NCBI RefSeq assembly: GCF_051859125.1
Contig: NZ_JBHYGG010000258.1
Location: forward strand, 1-64,000
DNA: 64,000 nucleotides
Reading direction: 5' to 3'
Origin: Gemmata sp051859125
GTDB taxonomy: Bacteria; Planctomycetota; Planctomycetia; Gemmatales; Gemmataceae
This document shows, one piece after another, positions 57,180 through 64,000 of this stretch (its first letter is position 1; every line of letters begins with the position of its first letter). The notes below the pieces were generated by a model that worked only from the letters and a program-made list of their open reading frames with translations, was not told where the DNA came from and did not search any database. The position numbers were made by a program, and so were the translations under genes.

Positions 57180-57770
57180 TCACGCCTTCCGCGGTGGAGT
57201 GAAGATCGCGGCGAGCCCGATGTTCGGTGATTCCCAGTCGTCCGAAACCGTTCCGATGTCCATGCCGAGATCGCTGAACGGGCCGGCGATCACTCGCTTC
57301 TTGGAAGGCAACACATCCAGGCAACGCCAGCGGTCGATTTCCAACCGCTCACCCGTCGTTAAGAAATGAAGGACGAGGAACGTGACGAGTTCCCTCGCGG
57401 CAGCGGGTTTGTCTGCGTTGGTGAGCTTCTTCTGTTGCTCGGCGAACGGCTTGCCTGGTTCAATCGGAGTGAGCCGGATCTGCCGCCACTTCCACGAATC
57501 GGTGTCCTTCGCGAACCGAGCCTTGTCGAGAAAATCGGTGGGGTAGAAGAGTGAGCGATGCTTTTCGCGGAGTCGCTCGATGCTGATGCCGCAATCCCAG
57601 AAGGTCGCGTAACCGACCAGTGAGATGGGAGCTGGTGGGGGCTCGTACGGACCCGGCAGCCCGAACAACTCGTGGACCTGCTTCGGGCTCAGGGGCGTGT
57701 ACTTCTTCGCCTCTTCGGGTTTCTTGGTTTCACGTGGCGTGATCGGTTTCTTCGCTTTGACTTTTGCCAT
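57180..57770 (-). CDS. Hypothetical protein on the mobile-element run
   Basis: A 196-aa protein with a Lys/Pro-rich N-terminus (AKVKAKKPITPRETKKPEEA) and a globular part with LSPKQVHELFGLPGPYEPPP and DSWKWRQIRLTPIEPGKPF. AGGAG lies seven bases before the ATG. No family is recognised. It lies between a small gene and the Cys-pair gene on the same strand. Confidence 0.6.
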   Translation of the reverse strand: MAKVKAKKPITPRETKKPEEAKKYTPLSPKQVHELFGLPGPYEPPPAPISLVGYATFWDCGISIERLREKHRSLFYPTDFLDKARFAKDTDSWKWRQIRLTPIEPGKPFAEQQKKLTNADKPAAARELVTFLVLHFLTTGERLEIDRWRCLDVLPSKKRVIAGPFSDLGMDIGTVSDDWESPNIGLAAIFTPPRKA

Positions 57771-57946
57771 GGTTTGACTCCTGTCCCGCGTCTCGCGAGA
57801 ACAATCTTCTGTTGTGTCCGGTTGTGAATGAACATGAAGCATCAGATGTGGAGTTGTGCGAACGAGGACGATAAATCGCCCTCGTTGCTCTGGAACCTTC
57901 GCTACGCAGATAGTTCAGATTTGTGTGACTGAAGTAGTTTGCCGCG

Positions 57947-58240
57947 TCAGTCGACACGCCATCCGGCCTGGATCAGTTCCTCGGCGTAATCGAACACCTC
58001 TCGCGGAAGTTCAAGGAGTTGATCCACGGTTGGGGGCAAGTTGAACAGGTTTGCGAACAGGACAGTGGCTGAGAATCCCGTTCGGCCAACCGTACCCATC
58101 GCGTCGAACATCACACCCAGTTCGACACCGTTCGGGGTTGTTCGAATCAGCGGAAGGAAGGGCCACGCCACCCACACGGCTGGCGTGGTGATGATCCGCA
58201 AGTGCCGGGATCTCGGTACAGCACTACTCGGTGCGATCAC
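57947..58240 (-). CDS. Small hypothetical protein on the mobile-element run
   Basis: A 97-aa protein starting at GTG with GGAGAA seven bases upstream: HLRIITTPAVWVAWPFLPLI, VELGVMFDAMGTVG, and a helical end PPTVDQLLELPREVFDYAEE. No family is recognised. The longer open frame to 58366 is antisense-like and rejected. Confidence 0.55.
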   Translation of the reverse strand: MIAPSSAVPRSRHLRIITTPAVWVAWPFLPLIRTTPNGVELGVMFDAMGTVGRTGFSATVLFANLFNLPPTVDQLLELPREVFDYAEELIQAGWRVD

Positions 58241-58268
58241 GTTGGTTCTCCGTGAGTTAATGAGTGGA

Positions 58269-59138
58269 TCAGACCCCGGCAACGGGAGCCGCAGTGAGTT
58301 CGGCGACCTTGGCTCGCAACTCTTGCTGAGCCGCGAGGACGGCTCGATCAAGCCGTTCCTTCTCATCAGCCAACAATTCGGCGTAGCCTTCCACCTTCAG
58401 CCGCGTCGTGCGAATCTTCTCCGCTGCTCGCTTCAGTGTGTCTTCACGGGTGTCTTCACCGAACTGAGCGACAGCTTGGCGGTGTTCCTCGATGAGAGCT
58501 GACAGTCCGCACGCCACCGCATCCTTGACGCTGCGATCGCCTTCGGGTGTTCCAACCGGGACTGGGAATCGGAGAACCTGACCGTTGATCCGACCGAGAA
58601 AGTGCTGGACTTGATCGACGAACGACGCATGCACGTTCGGGACGAAATAACATCCGCCCTGGGGCCGCACACTGAAGAGATCCGCGTGCTGGTCGAAGAG
58701 TTTTTGGATAATTCGGGTCACGTCACTGCCGGTGCGGACGCGGATGCAGCGATCGAGTTCTTCTTGAGCAAGGGTGGCAAGTCCGGGCAGTTCACAGGTC
58801 ACTGACCCTGTGTGTTTGTCGAGGGTGAGCATGGTCTCGAGGGTGTATTCGAAGTGGTCGTCGGAGCGAGACTCTTGAGTGAACTGAAACTGGATCGTGC
58901 TCGCGTTGTCGGCTACTTGGCGGATGATCCGCTGATCGGCGAGCCGCTTACACGCGCGGGTGAATGCGTGCTTCGGTGCCAACTCGCGAGCGACAGCCGG
59001 GTCGAGACTGGCATCGGTGAGGGCTTCGACCAAGGTTGCGTGTGGAATCGCAACGCCGTTGCAGGTCCAACTGATCACTTCGCCAAGCAAGCGTGTGCCT
59101 TCCGCAACCGGGAAACTTGTGGTCGTCATCGGGGTCAT
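58269..59138 (-). CDS. DUF6744-like protein
   Basis: A 289-aa protein with a tandem-strand N-terminal half (LLGEVISWTCNGVAIPHATL, AFTRACKRLADQRIIRQVAD, TLDKHTGSVTCELPGLATLA) and a C-terminal coiled-coil (AAEKIRTTRLKVEGYAELLA, DEKERLDRAVLAAQQELRAK). The layout fits DUF6744, found on large plasmids and integrative elements; I am fairly but not fully sure of the name. AGGAG seven bases before the ATG. First gene of the minus-strand run of seven. Confidence 0.65.
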   Translation of the reverse strand: MTPMTTTSFPVAEGTRLLGEVISWTCNGVAIPHATLVEALTDASLDPAVARELAPKHAFTRACKRLADQRIIRQVADNASTIQFQFTQESRSDDHFEYTLETMLTLDKHTGSVTCELPGLATLAQEELDRCIRVRTGSDVTRIIQKLFDQHADLFSVRPQGGCYFVPNVHASFVDQVQHFLGRINGQVLRFPVPVGTPEGDRSVKDAVACGLSALIEEHRQAVAQFGEDTREDTLKRAAEKIRTTRLKVEGYAELLADEKERLDRAVLAAQQELRAKVAELTAAPVAGV

Positions 59139-59727
59139 GGGAAACTCCTTGGGATGAAACGAAACGCCCGGTCGCGTCCGTTCCCGAGGAACAGATCACG
59201 CCGGGCGAGTGTTGGGACAAGGGTAAGCGCCCGGCGAAACCCGTAGATCGTCGAGTGGCCGGTGGGTTCGGGTCGCGACTTTCGTGGCAGCCAACTCTTG
59301 GCGGTCCACGTCGGACCCGCCCGCCACCGGGAGTAAGGCGCCCAGGTCGGACCTTGCCGACGGATGCCACGTTCCACTCGTCCCGGGTGACGGACTCGAC
59401 CTCGGCGTGAACCCCTCCGTCGTCCGCGCGGGCGATTCTCACAGACTGCCCGTGTACAGGGCTGCCCCGCCTCGGCCGTGAGCAACCGCCAGCCACCCGC
59501 ACGACGCCGTGTTCGGAGAAACACCGACGGTGTGGGGAACTTCCGACGCAAGGTGGGACACTCCCCTCGCCCGACCTGCGTCCCCCGCGCCCGCCTGGCC
59601 CCGCATTCGCGGGCCATCTCCCCGCCCCTGCGGTGCGTCCTCACCGCTTCGCAATTCACCTCCCCGCCGCGGTGCATCCACACCGCGACGGGCACACGCG
59701 GTTTCGTCACCGAACGGAGGCACGAGC
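59139..59727. other. Gene-free region at the island's right side
   Basis: About 590 bases between divergent units (DUF6744-like, minus; membrane protein, plus). Frames are Arg/Pro-rich with no supported start. The right boundary of the accessory region probably lies here. No tRNA remnant or direct repeat of the tRNA 3' end was found by eye. Confidence 0.45.
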
Positions 59728-60216
59728 ATGTCGACGGCGATCGCATCTCACACCGACCGGCGGGCCGCCCCGCCCGAGTACGCCGGCGTCCCGTCGGACC
59801 AGAAGCGGGTCAAGACCCGCATCGGGGCGGACGCCCGCCACGACGCGAACGGGTCCACCAGCGGCGGGCCGCTGGCGACGTTCCTGGGGCTGTTCAGCAT
59901 CGGGCTGGGGTTGTGGGAACTGAGCAACCCGCGGGGCGTCGCCGAGACCAGTGGCGTCCCGTACCCGGGCACCCTGCGGGCGTACGGAGCCCGGGAGATC
60001 GCCAGCGGGCTGACCATCCTGTCGGGCCACACGGTCGGCGGCCTGTGGTCGCGGGTCGCCGGCGACGCCCTCGACATCGCCACCGCGGCCGCGGCCTTCG
60101 CCGACACCGGCGGGGACGCCGACCGCCGCCGGAAGGTCGTCCAGACCATCGCCGCGCTGCTCGGGGTGACCGTCCTCGACGTCGTCGCGGCCACGTCGCA
60201 CACCGCCGGCCACTGA
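59728..60216 (+). CDS. Small membrane protein heading the dehydrogenase cluster
   Basis: A 162-aa protein: a hydrophilic N-terminal 45 residues, then hydrophobic segments (GPLATFLGLFSIGLGLWELS, AREIASGLTILS, ALLGVTVLDVVAATS). CGGAGG lies seven bases before the ATG. No family is named with confidence; similar proteins accompany SRPBCC/cyclase-type membrane proteins, as here. First gene of the plus-strand cluster. Confidence 0.7.
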   Translation: MSTAIASHTDRRAAPPEYAGVPSDQKRVKTRIGADARHDANGSTSGGPLATFLGLFSIGLGLWELSNPRGVAETSGVPYPGTLRAYGAREIASGLTILSGHTVGGLWSRVAGDALDIATAAAAFADTGGDADRRRKVVQTIAALLGVTVLDVVAATSHTAGH

Positions 60217-60340
60217 CCCGGTCGCCGGACCGGGCGGCTTCTTCACGGCCGAGGGGAAGCTGGGGTTACAAGGCCGGGAGGCGGAGTGCCCGAACCGCCG
60301 GCTCGAACATCGACTTCACAACTACCACCAGGAGCATCCG

Positions 60341-61519
60341 ATGAAGGCGATCGTCTGGCACGGGAAGGAAGACGTCCGGTGCGACAACGTCCCCGACCCG
60401 AAGATCGAGGACCAGCGGAACCTGATCATCAAGGTGACCAGCACCGCGATTTGCGGCAGCGACCTGCACCTGTACGACCTGTACGTCCCGGCCATGATGC
60501 CCGGCGACGTCCTCGGGCACGAGCCGATGGGCGAGGTGGTCGAGGTCGGCAGCCAGGTCACCAAGTTCAAGAAGGGGGACAAGGTCGTCGTCCCGTTCAC
60601 CATCGTGTGCGGGCAGTGCTGGTTCTGCCAGAAGCAGTTCTACTCCTGCTGCGACACCACCAACCGGGACAAGGAGAAGGCGGCCGCCATGATGGGCCAC
60701 GCCCCGGCCGGGCTGTACGGGTACAGCCACCTGACCGGCGCGTACCAGGGCGGGCAGGCCCAGTACCTCCAGGTGTGGCACGCCGACGCCAGCGTCGTGA
60801 AGGTGCCCAACGAGATCCCGGACGAGAAGGTGCTGTTCCTGTCCGACGCCTTCCCGACCGGGTACTTCGCCGCCGAGCAGGCCGGGATCGAGCCGGGCGA
60901 CACGGTCGCCGTCTGGGGGTGCGGGCCGGTCGGCCAGTTCGCCATCCGCTCGGCCTGGATGCTCGGGGCCGGCCGGGTGATCGCCATCGACAACGTCCCG
61001 GAGCGGCTGCAGATGGCCCGCGACGGGAAGGCCGAAACGGTCAACTTCGAGGAGGTGACCGTCTACGACCGGCTGCAGGAGATGACCAAGGGCCGCGGGG
61101 CGGACCGGGTGATCGACGCGGTGGGGTGCGAGGCCCACTACGCCGGCTACATCGACGCCGTGCTCGACAAGGCCAAGACGCTGGTCGGGCAGCCGGTCGA
61201 CCGGGCCCACGCCCTCCGCGAGGCGATCATGTGCTGCCGGAAGGCCGGCACGGTGTCGGTCGTCGGGGTGTACGCCAACTTCCCGGACAAGTTCCCGATG
61301 GGGGCGTTCATGAACAAGGGGCTGCAGATGCGGGCCGCCCAGACGCACATGCAGCGGCTCACCCAGCCGCTGCTGGACAAGGTGCTCAAGGGCGAGTTCG
61401 ACCCGTCGTTCGTCATCACCCACCGGCTGCCGATCGAGGAGGGGCCGGCCGCGTACCGGACGTTCCGCGACAAGAAGGACAACTGCATCAAGGTCGTCCT
61501 CAAGCCGTGGGCCAACTGA
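60341..61519 (+). CDS. Zinc-dependent alcohol dehydrogenase (threonine/formaldehyde dehydrogenase-like), copy 1
   Basis: A 392-aa medium-chain dehydrogenase. Catalytic zinc ligands are Cys38 (STAICGSDLH) and the GHEPMGEVVEVG block; structural zinc is held by CGQCWFCQKQFYSCC. The Rossmann motif is VAVWGCGPVGQFAIRSA, followed by VIAIDNVPERL (NAD preference by the acidic residue). A long insert near GHAPAGLYGYSHLTGAYQGG is typical of glutathione-independent formaldehyde dehydrogenase-like enzymes. AGGAG six bases before the ATG. A paralogue lies at 62351, with the same length and layout. Aldehyde or alcohol oxidation in stress is inferred. Confidence 0.9.
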   Translation: MKAIVWHGKEDVRCDNVPDPKIEDQRNLIIKVTSTAICGSDLHLYDLYVPAMMPGDVLGHEPMGEVVEVGSQVTKFKKGDKVVVPFTIVCGQCWFCQKQFYSCCDTTNRDKEKAAAMMGHAPAGLYGYSHLTGAYQGGQAQYLQVWHADASVVKVPNEIPDEKVLFLSDAFPTGYFAAEQAGIEPGDTVAVWGCGPVGQFAIRSAWMLGAGRVIAIDNVPERLQMARDGKAETVNFEEVTVYDRLQEMTKGRGADRVIDAVGCEAHYAGYIDAVLDKAKTLVGQPVDRAHALREAIMCCRKAGTVSVVGVYANFPDKFPMGAFMNKGLQMRAAQTHMQRLTQPLLDKVLKGEFDPSFVITHRLPIEEGPAAYRTFRDKKDNCIKVVLKPWAN

Positions 61520-61548
61520 ACCCACTCGCACCACCAGGAGGAACGGAC

Positions 61549-62337
61549 ATGGCGGTTGAACTCTCCCGGGGGCCGGCGGCCGGCACCCGGAGCGGGCCGT
61601 TGCAATCACCCGGTACCCCGGCGCAGCCGGCGGCCGGGTCGCCCTCGGGGGTGAACCTCGGCGACGCGGAACGCGTGGCCTCGGCGTTAGTCGGCGGGGT
61701 GCTCGCGCTCCTCGGGCTCGCCCGCCGGTCGCCCGGCGGCGGGGCCGCGGCGGTGGCCGGCGGCGGGCTGCTGTACCGGGGCCTGACCGGGCACTGCCAC
61801 CTGTACGGGGCGCTCGGCGTGAACACGGCCGAGGGCCAGTCGACCGGGCCGGTCGAGGTGCGGCGATCGATCACGGTCGACCGGCCGGCGGACGAACTGT
61901 ACCGGCTGTGGCGGGACCCCCAGACCCCGGCCCGGGTGTTCGGGTCCTTCGCCGACGTCGCCCCGGTCGACCCGACCCGCGCCCGCTGGACGGTTCGCCT
62001 CCCGCTCGGGCGGACGCTGACCTGGGAAACCAGCGTCACCGAGGACCGCCCGGGCAAGGTGATCCGGTGGGAATCGACCGAGGGCGAGCCGGTGCGGAAC
62101 TCCGGCGAGATCACGTTCGGGCCGTCCCTGTCACCGCTGGAGAAGGGCACCGTCGTCACCCTCCGGGTGCAGTTCGAGCCTCCCGGCGGGGCGGCCGGTG
62201 CCGGCCTCGTCAAACTCCTCGGAATCGTCCCCGATCAGTTGGCCGGCAAGTCGCTGAAGTACTTCCGGAGCCTGGCCGAAACCGGCGAGATCCCGACCAC
62301 CGACCGCCAGCCGGCGGCTCGGCCCGACCCCCGCTAA
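61549..62337 (+). CDS. Membrane-anchored SRPBCC (polyketide cyclase/dehydrase-like) protein
   Basis: A 262-aa two-part protein. Residues about 38-95 form a DUF2892-like membrane hairpin (ERVASALVGGVLALLGLARR, GGLLYRGLTGHCHLYGALGV). Residues about 108-245 form an SRPBCC lipid-binding fold (VEVRRSITVDRPADELYRLW, SFADVAPVDPTRARWTV, GKVIRWESTEGEPVRNSGEI). AGGAGG nine bases before the ATG. This fusion is common in stress clusters. It lies between the two dehydrogenase genes and is cotranscribed; ligand unknown. Confidence 0.88.
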   Translation: MAVELSRGPAAGTRSGPLQSPGTPAQPAAGSPSGVNLGDAERVASALVGGVLALLGLARRSPGGGAAAVAGGGLLYRGLTGHCHLYGALGVNTAEGQSTGPVEVRRSITVDRPADELYRLWRDPQTPARVFGSFADVAPVDPTRARWTVRLPLGRTLTWETSVTEDRPGKVIRWESTEGEPVRNSGEITFGPSLSPLEKGTVVTLRVQFEPPGGAAGAGLVKLLGIVPDQLAGKSLKYFRSLAETGEIPTTDRQPAARPDPR

Positions 62338-62350
62338 CCGAAGGAATCTG

Positions 62351-63523
62351 ATGCGCGCGCTCTACTGGAACGGGGTGAACGACCTCCGGGTCGGGACCGT
62401 CAAGGACCCGGAGATCGTCAACCCGCGAGACGTGATTCTGAAGGTCCGGCTGTCCACCACCTGCGGGTCGGACCTGCACTTCATCGACGGCTACCTGCCG
62501 ACCATGAAGCCCGGCGACGTGATCGGCCACGAGTTCATGGGCGAGGTGGTCGAGACCGGCCCGGCGGTCACGAAGGTGAAGAAGGGCGACCGGGTAGTCG
62601 TCCCGTCGTTCATCTCGTGCGGGTCCTGTTGGTACTGCCAGAAGAACCTGTACTCGCTGTGCGACAACACGCACCCGAAGCCGGAGCTACAGGAGCCGCT
62701 GCTCGGGTATCCCACGGCCGGCATCTACGGGTACACCCACGCGTTCGGCGGGTACGCCGGGAGCCACGCCGAGTACGTCCGCGTGCCGCACGCCGACGTC
62801 GGGTGCTTCCACGTCCCCGAAGGGGTCAAGGACGAGCAGGCGCTGTTCCTGTCGGACGCCGCGCCGACCGGGTACATGGGGGCCGACTTCTGCGGCCTCA
62901 CGGGGGGCGAGACGGTGGCCGTGTGGGGGTGCGGCGGGGTCGGGCTGATGGCCCAGAAGAGCGCCTGGCTGATGGGGGCCGGGCGGGTGATCGGGATCGA
63001 CCGGCTGCCGGAGCGGCTGCGGATGGCCCGGGAGAAGGTCGGGTCGGAGACGATCGACTTCTCGGCGGTCGACAGCGTGCCGGACGTGCTCAAGGAGATG
63101 ACCGGCGGCCGCGGGCCGGACTGCTGCATCGACGCCGTCGGGATGGAGGCCGCCGGGAGCGGGCTGATGGGCGCGTACGACGCCGTCAAGCAGCAGTTCG
63201 GCCTGCACACCGACCGGGCGGACGCCCTCCGGCAGGCGATCTACTGCTGCCGCAAGGGGGGGACGCTGGTGATCCTCGGTGTGTACGGGGTGACCGACAA
63301 GTTCCCGCTCGGGATCATCATGAACAAGGGGCTGACGGTCCGGACTGCCCAGCAGCACGGGCAGGCGTACATGCCGCGGCTGCTGGCCCACGCGGCGAAG
63401 GGCGAGCTGGACCCGTCGTTCCTGGCCACCCACCGGTTCCGGCTGGAGGACGGCCCGACTGGGTACCGGATGTTCAAGCACAAAGAGGACGGCTGCGTCC
63501 GGTCGGTGTTCCTGCCGGCCTGA
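62351..63523 (+). CDS. Zinc-dependent alcohol dehydrogenase, copy 2
   Basis: A 390-aa paralogue of the 60341 gene. Catalytic Cys in STTCGSDLHFIDGY, the block GHEFMGEVVETG, structural zinc Cys in CGSCWYCQKNLYSLC, and Rossmann motif VAVWGCGGVGLMAQKSA with VIGIDRLPERL. AAGGA five bases before the ATG and 13 bases after the SRPBCC stop. Formaldehyde dehydrogenase- or threonine dehydrogenase-like enzymes are the nearest types. Two different copies flanking one membrane protein suggest related but distinct substrates. Confidence 0.9.
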   Translation: MRALYWNGVNDLRVGTVKDPEIVNPRDVILKVRLSTTCGSDLHFIDGYLPTMKPGDVIGHEFMGEVVETGPAVTKVKKGDRVVVPSFISCGSCWYCQKNLYSLCDNTHPKPELQEPLLGYPTAGIYGYTHAFGGYAGSHAEYVRVPHADVGCFHVPEGVKDEQALFLSDAAPTGYMGADFCGLTGGETVAVWGCGGVGLMAQKSAWLMGAGRVIGIDRLPERLRMAREKVGSETIDFSAVDSVPDVLKEMTGGRGPDCCIDAVGMEAAGSGLMGAYDAVKQQFGLHTDRADALRQAIYCCRKGGTLVILGVYGVTDKFPLGIIMNKGLTVRTAQQHGQAYMPRLLAHAAKGELDPSFLATHRFRLEDGPTGYRMFKHKEDGCVRSVFLPA

Positions 63524-63601
63524 TGCGTGCCCGTCACTGGGCTGGGGGCGACCCGGGCGTGTATCCCCGGCGGTTCACACCACACACCGCGGAGTGCCGA
63601 C

Positions 63602-64000
63602 ATGGCGAAGGAACTGGACGGCGTGAAGGTCGCCATTCTGGTGACCGAGGGGTTCGAGCAGGTCGAACTGGAGCAGCCCCGCCAGGCACTCGACGACGCT
63701 GGGGCCGAGACGAAGATCGTCTCCCCGATCGAGAAGAAGGTGCGGGCCTGGGACCTGACCAACTGGGGCGACAAGTTCACCGTCGACGTGCGGCTGGAGG
63801 AGGCCCGGGCGGACGACTTCGACGCCCTGCTCCTGCCGGGCGGGGTGATCAACCCGGACCTGCTGCGGATGCTCACCCCGGCGGTGGCGTTCGTGCGGGC
63901 GTTCTTCGAGGCGGGCAGGCCGGTGGCGTCGATCTGCCACGGGCCGTGGACGATCATCGAAGCCGGGCACGCCAAGGGGCGGCAGATGACGAGTTGGCCG
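63602..64000 (+). CDS. DJ-1/PfpI family protein (partial, cut by window end)
   Basis: The first 133 residues of a class I glutamine amidotransferase-like protein of the PfpI group, including VKVAILVTEGFEQVELEQPR, DFDALLLPGGVINPDLLR and the nucleophile elbow VASICHGPWTIIEAG with the catalytic Cys. Family members are deglycases, glyoxalase-like or protease-like stress proteins; this subset matches those listed as general stress protein 18-like. GGAG seven bases before the ATG. It is the fifth gene of the plus-strand cluster, in keeping with aldehyde or carbonyl stress. Confidence 0.88.
   Translation, partial: MAKELDGVKVAILVTEGFEQVELEQPRQALDDAGAETKIVSPIEKKVRAWDLTNWGDKFTVDVRLEEARADDFDALLLPGGVINPDLLRMLTPAVAFVRAFFEAGRPVASICHGPWTIIEAGHAKGRQMTSWP

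Noticed and set aside
57947..58366. 139-residue version of the small protein at 57947
   Set aside because: The first 42 residues are antisense to the DUF6744-like gene's end; the GTG at 58240 has a good ribosome binding site.
46633..59727. Attachment-site duplication of the tRNA 3' end
   Set aside because: I looked for TCAAATCCTCTCGGGTG downstream and found no copy; the right end may be decayed or the boundary different.

Overview
The window is high-GC DNA from a planctomycete, most likely the Gemmata-like family (Gemmataceae). The evidence is the gene content: a DUF1549/DUF1553 cytochrome-like protein, a Tat-exported DUF1501 protein, two DUF1559 prepilin-like proteins, a PEP-CTERM protein, tetrahydromethanopterin C1 genes (fae, mtdB-like), a Tat-exported Gfo/Idh/MocA oxidoreductase, a kinase-fold protein with a Pro-rich tail and one C-terminal membrane anchor, and many family-sized intergenic inverted repeats. 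The placement is by gene content only; there is no rRNA in the window.

Positions 1 to about 46,600 look like chromosomal backbone. In order: msrA; an MBOAT acyltransferase followed by three tandem SGNH-like genes that overlap each other by four bases (2802-7623, polysaccharide O-acylation by inference); rsmH; a Uma2 protein; a class IV aminotransferase (ilvE-like); a sugar isomerase; a 7.8-kb minus-strand operon (DUF1553, serine hydrolase, DUF1501, a small gene enclosed by repeat arms, a large PPC-like secreted protein); two small hydrophilic/Pro-rich proteins; a subtilisin; a response regulator with an extra domain; cbiX; DUF1464; a PEP-CTERM protein; a SWIM-SNF2 helicase; mtdB and fae; a SEC-C/TPR protein; a predicted pseudokinase; an aminotransferase; DUF3754; a cupin; an oxidoreductase; a SirB1-like protein; and two DUF1559-lipoprotein pairs, one ending in a hybrid histidine kinase. 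Most gaps in this part carry long, often perfect inverted repeats (stems of 9-34 bp).

A tRNA-Arg(UCG) at 46633-46706 marks a sharp change. From there to about 59,700 the window is a mosaic accessory region. It holds broken gene ends (terminase-like, IS66 transposase-like, HNH nuclease), a ParA-like ATPase directly followed by a HEPN RNase-like protein, small membrane proteins, a clearly AT-richer gene of glycoside-hydrolase/discoidin type, an XRE regulator with two amber codons in its ancestral frame, a Zn-finger/PD-(D/E)XK protein, and a minus-strand run of seven genes that resemble plasmid or integrative-element proteins (DUF6744, DUF6573 and DUF6166 types). I found no integrase and no attachment-site duplication, and the backbone-type intergenic hairpins are absent here.

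From 59,728 to the end the high-GC plus-strand cluster resumes: a small membrane protein, two related zinc alcohol dehydrogenases flanking a membrane-SRPBCC protein, and a DJ-1/PfpI-type protein cut by the window end. This looks like one stress or aldehyde-detoxification operon. The best candidate for an undescribed system is the ParA-HEPN pair in the island; the second is the set of intergenic hairpin families.
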